A stretch of 64,000 nt of DNA from positions 1 to 64,000 of the forward strand of contig CANTFK010000286.1 of NCBI GenBank assembly GCA_947646735.1, read 5' to 3'. Positions 11,273-21,737 of this stretch are shown in pieces (the first letter of the stretch is position 1; each line of letters opens with the position of its first letter). The notes beneath the pieces are model-generated. The model was not told the origin of the DNA. It worked only from the letters and a program-made list of their open reading frames with translations, and ran no database searches. Origin of the DNA: Peronospora farinosa. Its lineage: Eukaryota; Oomycota; Peronosporomycetes; Peronosporales; Peronosporaceae. The position numbers and the translations under genes are program-made.

Positions 11273-11794
11273 CTATACAATTTTAAAAGCTGATGCTGGT
11301 GTTCTATCTCCTCCACACGCCATTGCCACCAGCATTCCCGAAAACGCCAGTGCACTCGCACCAGCGCGTACCGCATGCAGTTTACCCCATCTCCGTAGCA
11401 TCTCCTGCATCCACGACTGACCACGATTCACACATCGTTTCGAGTCCACAAGTTTATAGTTAAGCCCTAGCATCTTCAGTGCAGTAAAGGGTACGATGCC
11501 TCCGATAAGACAGCCACTTGTGAGCCAGAGCTTCGGCATCCCAGCGTGTGGTCCTCGTTGCTTCTGCAGCAGCGATACAAGCAGTGCACTGAATCCACTG
11601 CCTACTGCCATAGGACCCTGCATGCGTGCCGCATAGAAATACATGCGACGAAAGAAAGGGGCTTGGAAGATTAATGCGTCCGTCTCCATAAGCGCTGGAT
11701 GCTGAGCCACACTAATGTAAATGGATGCTCCGGCAAAGATACCAGCCAACCCCGTGGCTGCCAGTTGAACCAACGCCTCTGCGTCTGCGCACAT
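11273..11794 (-). CDS. DUF1772-like small integral membrane protein
   Basis: A single-exon frame of 173 residues with four hydrophobic stretches: LAATGLAGIFAGASIYISVA, MAVGSGFSALLVSLL, LWLTSGCLIGGIVPFTALKML and AGASALAFSGMLVAMA. The block Q-H-P-A-L shortly after the first helix, FFRRMYFYAARMQGPMA, and the N-Y-K-L-V-D segment in the third quarter are typical of DUF1772 (anthrone oxygenase-like) proteins. That family includes non-heme oxygenase-like membrane proteins, but a specific reaction cannot be assigned. The start codon is the only ATG upstream of the first helix. Confidence 0.75.
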   Translation of the reverse strand: MCADAEALVQLAATGLAGIFAGASIYISVAQHPALMETDALIFQAPFFRRMYFYAARMQGPMAVGSGFSALLVSLLQKQRGPHAGMPKLWLTSGCLIGGIVPFTALKMLGLNYKLVDSKRCVNRGQSWMQEMLRRWGKLHAVRAGASALAFSGMLVAMACGGDRTPASAFKIV

Positions 11795-12236
11795 ACGAAG
11801 AGGACGATCAAGTGCAGGTCACTGAACGTCCGTTTCCTTTGTCTCTCAACGCAACGAGTGGCAATGAAGAGAACGAACCACTCGTCGTCTTCACTCTTTT
11901 TTATGCGTGTCAAATGATGTCGGAAGACTCTAATCAATGGATTATAGCGCTATATAACGCTATTTTAGCCATTTAAGGTAAATACGAAAAAGCTCGTAGG
12001 TATCTATTAATACCATTCGGTACAGGAGAACAAGACGCAGCTGTCTTTTTTCTGTCGACACGCGACGTCATCGGCTGCTAAGATGGTACAGTGTACCGTC
12101 TCCTAACTTGGCTCTAGAATTTCGTCATGAAATGATTGCACGCTGTAATGCAAAAATTCGGGTTCTTAATTGTCAAAATCGATCACAAATATCACGTTTT
12201 CTTTCGCGAATTGACAACAATCGAAAGACGCACAAA
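11795..12236. other. divergent promoter region
   Basis: Shared upstream region between the DUF1772-like gene (minus) and the Aurora kinase gene (plus). No specific motif was assigned. An in-frame ATG at 12108 could lengthen the kinase by 43 residues. Confidence 0.4.
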
Positions 12237-14470
12237 ATGTACAGTCGGCCTAGTGCCGTGGACTCACGCTTTGGTACGCCCGTGATCGGTGCGAACTCCT
12301 TTCGCTTGAAATCTGACGAGAATCGACGTCCTAATTTCAATCGAGTTGAAGATTCATCAGGGTCTGTAGATATTGATATGAAGGACGCATCGGCCACGTC
12401 TGGACGGTTCCATCGTCCATCACCTGCGCCTTCCACATCGTCGTCCACGTACGGACAGGACCGACAAGCACTACGTGAATGTACTACTGGAACCACCTAT
12501 CGATCACCTGCTACCAGTGCGTTGTAGCATCGTTAGGAGCATCTTTTTAGGTATAGAGAGACTTAAACTACTAACACGCTTTGGATGTTCTGCAGGCCGA
12601 TTGATGGCGCCAACGGCTTCTTCACTGGCACATCGAAAGGCGCCACGATTGGCACCTCGATCGGCACCTGGGTCAATACCATCATACGCTCGACCGACGG
12701 CCAGTAGTGCTACTGGTAGACACCAAGCTTCGAGAATTCCGTCTGCACCAACGAAATCGACATACGGCAGCAGCACAAACAGAGTCCAGTCAGCTACGTC
12801 TACTTCAGCAGCAAGACCAGTGTCTCATCAGTCTTCATATGCTGGTACAGGTGCATCTAACAGATTGCAGACCAATTTGGGATCGCATCCTCGATACGCT
12901 GCTACTAGGACGCAGCAGCGTGCACCAACTCCACCGCCACAGCAGCGTCTTGTAGAACATGCAACTTCACCCTCCGCTTCGATTGAAATGATGGACTACG
13001 AAGACCAACCGGAACAAGAGCAACGAGTGCTGGAACAACATAGTCAGGAGCCAAAAGCCTGGAGCTTGGACGATTTCGAGATTGGCCGCGAACTGGGAAC
13101 TGGAAAGTTTGGTCAAGTGTACCTTGCGCGTGAGAAAACCTCGCTTATGGTTGTGGCGCTAAAAGTGTTAGTGAAGGATCAACTTAAAGCTGCGGGTGTG
13201 GCCCACCAGCTGCGTAAGGAAGTGGAAATTCACTCGCGCATTCGGCACGAAAATATTCTGCCGCTGTATGCCACGTTTCAGGATGCTACACGAGGTGGGG
13301 ACATGTCGTGTGGTTACTCCTCTTGCTGTCTTCGTCGAACTTACACTTCTTGTTTTCATTTGCAATCTTTATGCCAGTCTACCTGGTTTTAAAGTATGCA
13401 GGAGGTGGTGATCTCTTCAAGAAAATGCGCTCTATGCCCGGACGGCGGTACGTTTGCTTACATTATCACCAATTCGCTACTGTAGATCTAAGCTCCCATT
13501 TGTTTTTTGTCTAGATTTCCTGAACGTCAAGCCATGCTATACACCGCTCAGCTTGTCAGGTACGATGTGAATTGCAAAGGCGATGATGTTATGGATTGCA
13601 CTTGTAATCAACTCGATGTTGCTTTTTTATTTGTAGCGCATTGGAGTCGTGCCATCATCAGCACGTAATTCATCGCGACATCAAGCCCGAAAATCTTCTT
13701 TTATCTGATGAAGTATGTGAGGCTGTGGGGGTTTCCTGCCTTGTTTGTTGTTGCTGACTTTGCGTGGCATATTGTCGTTTAGGGTACAATCCAGCTTGCC
13801 GATTTTGGCTGGTCATCCGCCAACGTGACCGCGGCGTAAGTGTATCACGTTTTGCTACACCTTGATGTCTCCTCAAACGTTGATCGAATGATACGCTTTT
13901 GTGTTTTTAGCAATCGACGTGATACCTTGTGCGGCACCTTAGACTACTTGTCGCCGGAGATGATTCGAGTGTGTTAGAAATCACCTCTTGAGTACTACAC
14001 GTATCGCTAATCTGACTTGAAATTTTCAACATGGTGATCTAGGGCGAAAAATATGACGAATCGGTGGATATTTGGGCTGTTGGAATTATTATGTACGAGC
14101 TCTTGGTGGGCAAGCCTCCATTTGAAGCACCGGTACGCTATGATGTCGAACGAGATGTTCATATTTTGTCATTACGCTAACGCTCTCAACTGTAGGGGCA
14201 AAATGAGACAATCGAGCTCATTACCGAAGGTCAGCTACACGTGCCTCCTATGGTGTCGTTAGCAGCAAAGGATCTCATCACACGAGTATGTACTTGACGT
14301 GACAAAATCGTGCGTTTACTGTTTGTATCGTGAGATTTTTCACACTTGATATGATGAAACAGATCCTGCAAAAACTTCCGGAGAGGCGTCTTTCACTGCA
14401 GGAGATTAAGGCCCATCGCTGGTTCGCTCCCCTTGCCATCCGTCAACGATCGTCTAGACGTGGTTTGTAG
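12237..14470 (+). CDS. AURK: Aurora-type mitotic serine/threonine kinase, ten exons
   Basis: Exons: 12237-12516, 12596-13294, 13378-13447, 13515-13559, 13637-13712, 13783-13835, 13911-13968, 14043-14132, 14196-14285, 14363-14470; 522 aa. All nine introns (63-82 nt) are GT-AG and keep frame. The N-terminal about 245 residues are Ser/Thr/Pro/Ala-rich and disordered. The kinase begins [29 protein letters not shown] has the ATP Lys, and [27 protein letters not shown] and [17 protein letters not shown] follow; the last matches the Aurora activation segment, whose Thr before LCGT is phosphorylated. The C-terminal lobe ends [22 protein letters not shown]. Aurora kinases act at centrosomes, centromeres and the spindle. 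An ATG at 12108 is an alternative start. Confidence 0.93.
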
Positions 14471-15021
14471 GCCTTTGGCGCCATTCTATCCATACGTTGC
14501 ATTGCGTGAGACATAATGGAATACATTTGCCCATAAGTCCTTAGTATATTTTTCCTAACTTGCCAAAGTGCCACTTTTCATCGCTATAAGACTGTGTTTC
14601 CCTCACTAAAATCACTACACGGTAGTGCTACATCTGTATATTACACAAAGACCTTCATATACCTGAATCAAGCCCTTATAACACCCAAATTCCTCCTCTA
14701 GAAGAAAATTTATCGCCTTGTTCTTCTTTGTTAGGACCTAGTACATCGCAAACTGAGCAAATGTCAAAACAAGGTACAAAAATACTTCATATTTCATTTT
14801 CAGATGCGACATCTTGTTTATTGTAAGTACTTGGCACTATCACAATACTAAAAGACGGTATCTATCAATGTCAAAGGACGTTGCTTCGCACGATGCCAAC
14901 AATGCGCCGAGTCTGAAGGACGCGCGAGAAGAAGCTTTTAGGCTTACGCACATAAGGCCGTCGGGACAAGATCTGCACCATCTCACCACCAACAAATCAA
15001 GAAGAAATATTGTATACGATT
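14471..15021. other. intergenic upstream of the SUMO ligase
   Basis: 550 bases holding the Aurora 3' UTR and the promoter/5' UTR of the SUMO ligase gene. An upstream open frame occupies its right part and is listed separately. Confidence 0.5.
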
Positions 15022-15029
15022 ATGACTGA
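14868..15029 (+). CDS. possible upstream ORF overlapping the SUMO ligase start
   Basis: An ATG frame of 53 residues (MSKDVASHDANNAPSLKDAR...) whose TGA overlaps the start of the next gene in another frame by 8 bases. Its composition looks protein-like (LTHIRPSGQDLHHL). If transcribed with the downstream gene it could limit initiation at 15022. It may equally be chance, or the remnant of another exon. Confidence 0.3.
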   Translation: MSKDVASHDANNAPSLKDAREEAFRLTHIRPSGQDLHHLTTNKSRRNIVYDYD

Positions 15030-17502
15030 TGCAATTACCCAACATCAAGTGCGGGGCCTCCGTACGCGTCTCAATATGCTCCGAATGCCAGAGCTGCGTA
15101 ATATTCTAATGGACCTTAATTTGGCCCGTTCGGGGCGCAAATCCGAGCTTGTCGACCGTATTGCCAGTGAGATGGAGGTCCGTTTTACTTGTTTCTAGCT
15201 CTCTTTTGACTCGTAAGAGCTCATTTGTTACGTGTCGATGTTCTTCTTGTCGTGCTTTAGCACTTTGCAGATAAAGCTCGAGGTACGACATCGGCTCCTT
15301 TCTACGCCGAGAGACTGTCGTCTGGTATGAGAAGTATTGAGATCCAGACAAGGGGAAGAACAAGTTATACACCTGTACCTCAGGTCGTGCCAGTAAGCTA
15401 TTGTTCGCCACAGGTAGCGGCTTGTTACGCACCAACGACACCACCAACTCGCTCTATTCCTGTCCCTGTGTATGGACGTATTGCACCACCTCATGTACCA
15501 GTGACATATGGAGCTGTGAATGGAGTTCCAGCTGGTACGGGGGTCATTGCACTCACTAGTGGCGTCGATCTGTATCATCCTACAAAAGCCGCAGCACTGG
15601 ACGGTGCAAGATGTTTCTGCACAATGCAAGGAGTAGCCGGGAAAGTGATCAAGTGTGTGGATTGTGGCTTGGCTGTACATGCCAAGTGTCACCAGTTGGT
15701 AACGGTGGGTGGATCTGCTTAATTGGGGGATGGAGATTGAGAAGTGTTGATACGTGAGCTGACAACGACCATGTTGTGTTATGTGTTGTTGTTGTGTGCC
15801 TGATACAGTTGAGTGGCGAGTGGTACTGTGAAATGTGTCGATCAAAGACGTACGATCCGTTTTACAAGGTGCAAAAGACTGTGGTTGATCCAAACTTTGT
15901 GCGCTTTGCCAAGTCTGCGAGCTCTTTTCGGCTTGAGTACTACATCACGGACAACGACCTGAACAATATGTATGTTAAGCGGGACCCGCAACCTGGATCA
16001 ATGACACCAGGATCCTTGGAGCTGCAACTGCGATGCTTTGCCGTGAAAGAAGATCTTGGTGCAGGACACTGTTGGCCTGCATCTACACAGCTGAGCGTGA
16101 ACGGTTTCGGTGTGCCTATCACGCAGCGTGCTCCGCCTGGCCATGCGAATCCTTCCAAAGTGTTGCGAGAATTACCAGCAAACATCTTTCAGTACTCGCG
16201 CGCAGGCCGAAATGTTGTTGATATTCGAAGTGTCGAGAACCCGTCTGTGTTTGGATTCATGGTACAGATCGTGGAGGTGTGCAACATCAATGATCTCGTG
16301 AATGAGGTGAAAGAGGCATCGAAGCATCTGACGTACGATATTGCAAAGCAAGAAGTCATCAATTCATTTGGCAGTGAAGATGAAGACGATGTTGTTGCCA
16401 CCGTTACGATGCTGTCGGTTCGCTGTCCATTGGGTCTATGTGTGATTAACCTGCCGGCCCGAGGCCTGCACTGCAAACATTTGCAGTGTTTTGATCTTAG
16501 AACATTTTTGCTGTTCAGCAAGAAAGCACGGTCGAAGGCGTGGCGGTGCACAGTGTGCCATCAAGTAAGCAAGCATCCATTTTTTGTATTGCCGATTGTC
16601 TGATCGATGACTAAAGTTTTTCTTGTGTGTATTGTCTATTTTGACCTATTCAGTTTATCAAGGCTGCAGATTTACGTATTGATCCTTATTTAAAGAAGCT
16701 TCTTACTGAAGTAGAAGGTGAAGATGAACTAGAGGAAGTCGAAATCTTTCCCGATGGATCATGGAAACGGAGGCTAGAAAAAGAATCAGTGTCAGAGCCT
16801 CCAGCCAAGAAAGTCAAAGCGGAGCGAGCAGAAGTTAGTACATTGCCAGCAGATGTCACCTCAATTTCTGGTGGAGCACCTGCGGCACCCACTGACGCGT
16901 TGAATGGAGCAGCTGGGTTTAGTTCAACAGCACCAGTGGAGATTGATTTATTATCCAGTGATGATGAGGTTGAAGAGGACACAGCAAGACGAAACACGCC
17001 AAGTGTCACTGCTGTGTCTACTACTCCCATCCTGCTTGATGACGATATTGATATATTAACGGTGGGTAGCGACGTATGGGATACCCCGGTGATGCCTGCA
17101 TCGACGAGCACAACAAGCGGTGGGAGCGATGGCAATTGTGGCGAATACTTTCCATTTCCGTTGGATGAAAATCTGTTTCCTTCAAATGGCACGTCGGCTA
17201 GCACTGCAAGTACTTCGTCTTCGTGGATGTATTCGGTGCCTGCGAGTACCATTGTGAACAGTATGCCCCCACCGACGTCTACAGTTGCATCAACACCGCT
17301 GACAGTGTTACCTCTTCAAGAATTGCTCAACCAAGCAGAATCAAATCTGGCAAACTCAATGGCTTCATTGTCTCGGAATCACAATGTCGATAACCCGTTC
17401 GACCCCCAGCGACAACGACGTGAAGCACGACCACCTTCAAAACTCAGAGCAAAGCCAAACGACATGGATATTATCTGCTTACTGGATAGCGACAGCGATT
17501 AA
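15022..17502 (+). CDS. SIZ1: PIAS/SIZ1-type SUMO E3 ligase (SAP-PHD-PINIT-SP-RING)
   Basis: Exons 15022-15177, 15261-15698, 15809-16564 and 16654-17502, all phase 0, give 732 aa. A SAP DNA-binding helix pair (LRNILMDLNLARSGRKSELVDRI) is at about 20-48. A PHD finger (CFC...CVDC...HAKCHQL then WYCEMC) starts at about 169 and is split by the second intron. A PINIT-like region follows (FRLEYYITDNDL to about 340). The SP-RING (CPLGLCVINLPARGLHCKHLQCFD...WRCTVC) begins near 402. The tail is acidic and Ser/Thr-rich with SUMO-interacting motif candidates (EIDLLSSDDE, DIDILTV, IICLLDSDSD at the C-terminus). This order matches plant SIZ1. The protein should transfer SUMO from Ubc9 to chromatin and nuclear substrates. 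Confidence 0.93.
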
Positions 17503-17650
17503 TCTAGCTCGACGACGTATTAGTTAGGACGTGCTGTGTCCTGGTAAAAAAAGAATAGTTGATGTAGCCATCTTGCACGTCCGTCCTACCGTAAATTGTA
17601 TTCATTTATTTCCGAACTAGCAGGACAGCAGTCGATTATAGCTCCCAATT

Positions 17651-19519
17651 ATGTCGTCTACTGTATTGGAGCAACTACGTGCTGAGCAGGAAGAGATTGA
17701 AGCATTAGAGCGTGTTATTGTAGCCACACTAGGCGAGAAACCACGTAATGTACGACTGCATTGAATAAATACTTAGACGACGCATGATTTTAGACTATAA
17801 TGTACTGAATTCTTGCAGCATCGGAGTCGAGTTTTGCATGGCCACAAGGTGAGCAAATTGCTAGATGGGGTGACACAGCACAGTAAGCACGTTAAAGAGC
17901 TCTATGAAGATGAAGACGGGTACGTTTATAGCTGTCTGTTGCTGTATTAGGGACGTTTTTTTGTGGCTGATGTATTGGATTATTATTGCTACTATTGTTG
18001 TTGTTATGGCAGGATTTTTACAGAAGAAACGGAGAATATGCGTGGACGAGCAGTGTTTACTACGTTCTATGAGCAACTCAAGTCGATTCGTTCATTCCAT
18101 CGGAAGTATCCGAACTCGGTGGTCTCTCATGAACCAAATTGGGAGGAGGCTCTACATCCGAACGTTCAGTTCTCAGGTGAAGAACGTTTCGGCAAATATG
18201 TGGATCTAAATGAGTTCTACCTTCGGTTTTTGAACATACCAGAGTTCAAGTGGTGAGTATAAGCAAAGAGACTGGTTCTCAGTGCTGTTGTGTTGACTAC
18301 TAACAGGTGGGTATTGTAGGCAAGTACGGAAGACACAGGAAATGTTGAGCTCGAGTGTCAAGACAAGAGGAAAGAAGCAGTCTACTACCACTTCTATTGA
18401 CTACCTGACGTATCTAGCGTCATTCTCAGACTTCTCAGCTATCCCAGCAGCACAGAAAACCCAGTCGATGCCGTTCCAGCAGTATCTAAAGGACTTGAAA
18501 GAGTATTTATTGGATTTCTACCAACGTACGCAGCCTCTCGTGGACCTAGATGACGTGATTGAGGAAACCTCTGCAAAGTTTGAGAAGCAGTGGGCACTTC
18601 ACGAAGTCACTGGATGGGACGTGAATAATGAGAATGACAGCGTGGATGATGGCAAAACTCCAGCACACTTTTGCGAACTTTGCAATAAGCAGCTCAGCTC
18701 CGAGGGTGTGTATAAAAGCCACCTGACAGGAAAGAAACACAAAAAGTTTGCGGCTGCTGCTGCTGCAAAGGCTACGGAAGGGGATAGAAGCAATGGTGCA
18801 ATTGCGAACGGCGCCGAAACAGGCAAGGACACTAAAAAGAAGCTGGAGACGAAGCAGAAGGCCATTGCATTCGATGAGATATTAATCCGTCGAATGTACG
18901 AAGTCCTTACGGAAGTTGTGCAGGGTACAATTTCATACTTGGAACTCAAGCAGACACGCACACACGAAGAGCTCCAAGCCGAAATTGAAGAGGAAGAGGA
19001 AGGAGCGTTTTCGGATGTAGATGTAGAGAATGAAAATGAGGACGGTGAGGATGAGGAAGAACAGCTTTACAACCCGTTGAACTTACCGCTAGGTTGGGAT
19101 GGAAAACCGATTCCATATTGGTTGTACAAGCTGCACGGACTTGGCGTCGAGTACAAATGCGAAATCTGTGGTAATCACAGTTATTGGGGACGACGTGCAT
19201 TCGATCGTCACTTTCAGGAATGGCGTCATGCCTTTGGTATGCGCTGCCTGAAGATTCCAAACACGAAGCACTTCCACGACATTACACTCATGAGAGACGC
19301 CATCCAGCGTAAGTATTGCTTGGTGTTGTCGTTATTATTCTGCACCGGAACTCACTAATTGTATGCTTTCTTGCTTGCTGAAAAGTGTACGAGAAGCTGA
19401 AAGACCAAATTGATGCTGAAAGCTGGAATGCATCAAATGAGGAGGAATTCGAGGACTCGGAAGGAAATGTGCTCAATAGGAAGACATACGAGGATCTGGC
19501 TCGCCAAGGCTTACTGTAG
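17651..19519 (+). CDS. SF3A3: splicing factor 3A subunit 3 (SF3a60/Prp9)
   Basis: Exons 17651-17749, 17819-17919, 18013-18252, 18320-19308 and 19386-19519 give 520 aa, close to the roughly 500 of animal SF3A3. It is part of U2 snRNP and needed for prespliceosome formation. The N-terminus (LEQLRAEQEEIEALE...) and FYEQLKSIRSFHRKYP are family hallmarks. YVDLNEFYLRFLN, IDYLTYLASFSDF and YLKDLKEYLLDFYQRTQPL follow. A C2H2 finger (CELCNKQLSSEGVYKSHLTGKKH) sits near residue 250. The C-terminal matrin-type zinc finger is YKCEICGNHSYWGRRAFDRHFQEWRHAFGMRCL. Each splice restores conserved sequence. The gene follows the SUMO ligase by only 148 bases. Confidence 0.97.
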
Positions 19520-19773
19520 TTACACAGCAAGAGATTGTGCCTCAGGTGAATGAACACGTAGGTTGTCACCTAATTAACACTCATGCATGTAGCTCGTCTG
19601 CTGTTTCTACTACTTACTTGACAATAGCCTGATGGGGCACGTTTTGGTGCAGAAGCCGTTGCAGAAATAGTATACTGGCACCATTTCTAAATTACCGGTA
19701 TAGTGTAGCCATTGTACCAACCTACAAGATGATGATTGGATAAAACCATGTAAATAATTTTTTTCACCGCTGT

Positions 19774-21254
19774 ATGCATCTCTCTCGTCTCGCGCAGCTC
19801 ATTCGTCCCCGCTGTCTCCCCCTCCGTCACTTTTCTACTTCCATGACAACTGCTTTGATCCCCATCGTATGCTCAAGTAAAAGATCTATACACTAGTACT
19901 TACAAAATACTAATTAAAGTATGATTACTACAGGCCGACGGCTCGGAAGAGATCGAAGCCATTACTCTGGCCGATGTGTTGACGCGCGGCGGCGTCCAAG
20001 TAACGCTAGCCACTGTCGGCAATAAGCCACAGAATATCGTTACGATGTCACGTGGTGTCAAGGTGCAAGGAGATGTAGCCATTGAAGAATGCACCGGCAA
20101 GAACTTCGACCTCGTCGTGTGTCCGGGCGTACGTTTCGAAGTACTATTTTTAGTCGTACTACTATGTGTATGATGTATTACTATTTTGTAATAATATATG
20201 ACTATTGATACTACAGGGTATGCCTGGTGCCGAGCACCTTCGTGATTCGAAAGAGGTAGTAGCTCTGCTGCAAAAGCAAAAGGAAGACAACAAATTGTAC
20301 GGTGCTATTTGTGCCGCTCCAGCTGTCGTGCTGCACACGCACGGACTACTTCCTTCTGGTCCAGCCACGAGTTACCCGAGCTTTGAGTCTAAAATGACGG
20401 GAGTGGACTATAAACACGAGAATGTTGTCGTGAATGGCAAGTGTGTGACTAGCCAAGGTCCAGGTACTGCTATGGCCATGGGAGTGAAGCTTGTGGAGCT
20501 ACTTTGTGGCCACGAGAAGGCCCAGTCGGTCGCTCAGGGACTTCTTAATACCCTTCAGGAGAAGAAACTACACCTGATCAAGTCACGCCTAAACCAAGAA
20601 CAAGTTGAGGACGACGTGTGCCGACAAAATTACGGTGATAAAAAGTGGGCTCGTCCTCTGTCCTCTTCATTCAATCGAAAATTTCGAGCAGACATGTATC
20701 GGTGTTTCAGTTTGGTGAGGGAGGCAAAAACATCCGATCGTACGGCTCGAGATAAGCTCAATGAAAACCAGGAAAAGTCGGAGGCATTGTCGCGGGATAA
20801 GGCAAGTCTTGATCATGAGTTGCCAGAGTTACAGCAAAACAACTTCAGCTGTAAGGAAGAGATAGCATGTGTGTCTTCGCTGTTTTCGCACCTTGAACGA
20901 CATGTGCAGGAAAAACACCACGTCTTATATGATTTTAGACATTCTTACAACAATTTTGACGCTCTTCCTGAGCTACTGAGTGGGAAAAATGCTGGCGCCG
21001 TCTTTACCGATACTGCATTCGAAGCCGAAAAGCAGTCTTTATGCGATGAATTTGAGAGGAGAATTTCTTCTATATGTAAATTGGAGCGCTATATGCTCCA
21101 AGAGATAGTAAAGGCCAACGCTCGTTTTGAAGCAAAGAAAGAGATCAGTCATGTGCTGCGCGAGCGTCAAACGTTTCTTCAATATTTGAACGATGGTGCT
21201 GACGTTTTCGAACAGCTTCATTCGCACGTCGAAGAAAAAAAAGTTTTACGATGA
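19774..21254 (+). CDS. DJ-1/PARK7 protein fused in frame to ALIX/Bro1 V-domain sequence
   Basis: Exons 19774-19866, 19934-20128 and 20217-21254 give 441 aa. Residues 1-23 (MHLSRLAQLIRPRCLPLRHF) look like a mitochondrial presequence; Met24 would give a cytosolic form. Residues 24-about 215 are DJ-1: LIPIADGSEEIEAITLADVL, VVCPGGMPGAEHL, the nucleophile elbow GAICAAP with Cys128, and VTSQGPGTAMAMG. DJ-1 proteins protect against oxidative and glycation damage. They normally stop there. Here about 220 residues continue: LNQEQVEDDVCRQNYG, KKWARPLSSSFNRKF, DHELPELQQN and LCDEFERRISSICKLE, which follow the ALIX/Bro1 V-domain pattern. No Bro1 domain precedes it. The frame ends at an A8 run, after which similarity continues in another frame. 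Confidence 0.85.
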
Positions 21255-21737
21255 GCTTAGTACTCGAATCGCGCAGTTACATCAAACGGTAGAGGACCAT
21301 TGTTCCGCGCGCGAATTTGAAAAACGCGAGCTAGAGATGAATTTGGCCGCTGACGAAGAAATGAGACAACATGAGGCCGAAGACGCAGCTCTGGCTCAGA
21401 AGATGATGGAGATATGAGATTGTGGAATGCCGCTGCTGGGCCAAATACCAAGGATGAGGCATTAGCTCGACAATCGGCGAGAAGCACTTCACAGTACTAC
21501 CAGCCTTCACAGCAAGCGCCAACGCCTCTTTTTTACGATTATGCGAGATTGCAGCCTCAGCAACAACAGCGTCCGTTTGCACAATACCAGCAAACTCAAG
21601 ACCCAACACAGCGACCTTTATATGATAACGGCTCAGCATCATCTGCCCCGCGTCGTCCGTATGGAGGAACATTCAATCAACCGCAGCAACACCACCCATC
21701 ACAGCCAAGAAAATTCTATCACTATCCTGGAGTGTAA
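21255..21737 (+). pseudogene. frameshifted 3' remainder of the ALIX/Bro1-like part
   Basis: After the A8 run at 21235-21242 the coiled-coil continues in a second frame (KKFYDELSTRIAQLHQTVEDHCSAREFEKRELE) to a stop at 21417. From 21414 the first frame again codes for a Gln/Pro/Tyr-rich tail (YYQPSQQAPTPLFYDY, PQQQQRPFAQYQQ) to 21737. A V-domain last helix followed by a Pro/Gln-rich tail is the normal C-terminal layout of ALIX. Two compensating frame changes suggest a decayed segment, or base-call errors in the homopolymer. It would not be translated from the fused gene unless frameshifting occurs. Confidence 0.6.

Noticed and set aside
12475..13392. A single long frame as a separate kinase start
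   Set aside because: Its first 40 codons come from intron sequence; splicing 12516 to 12596 joins smoothly and its 3' end runs into another intron.
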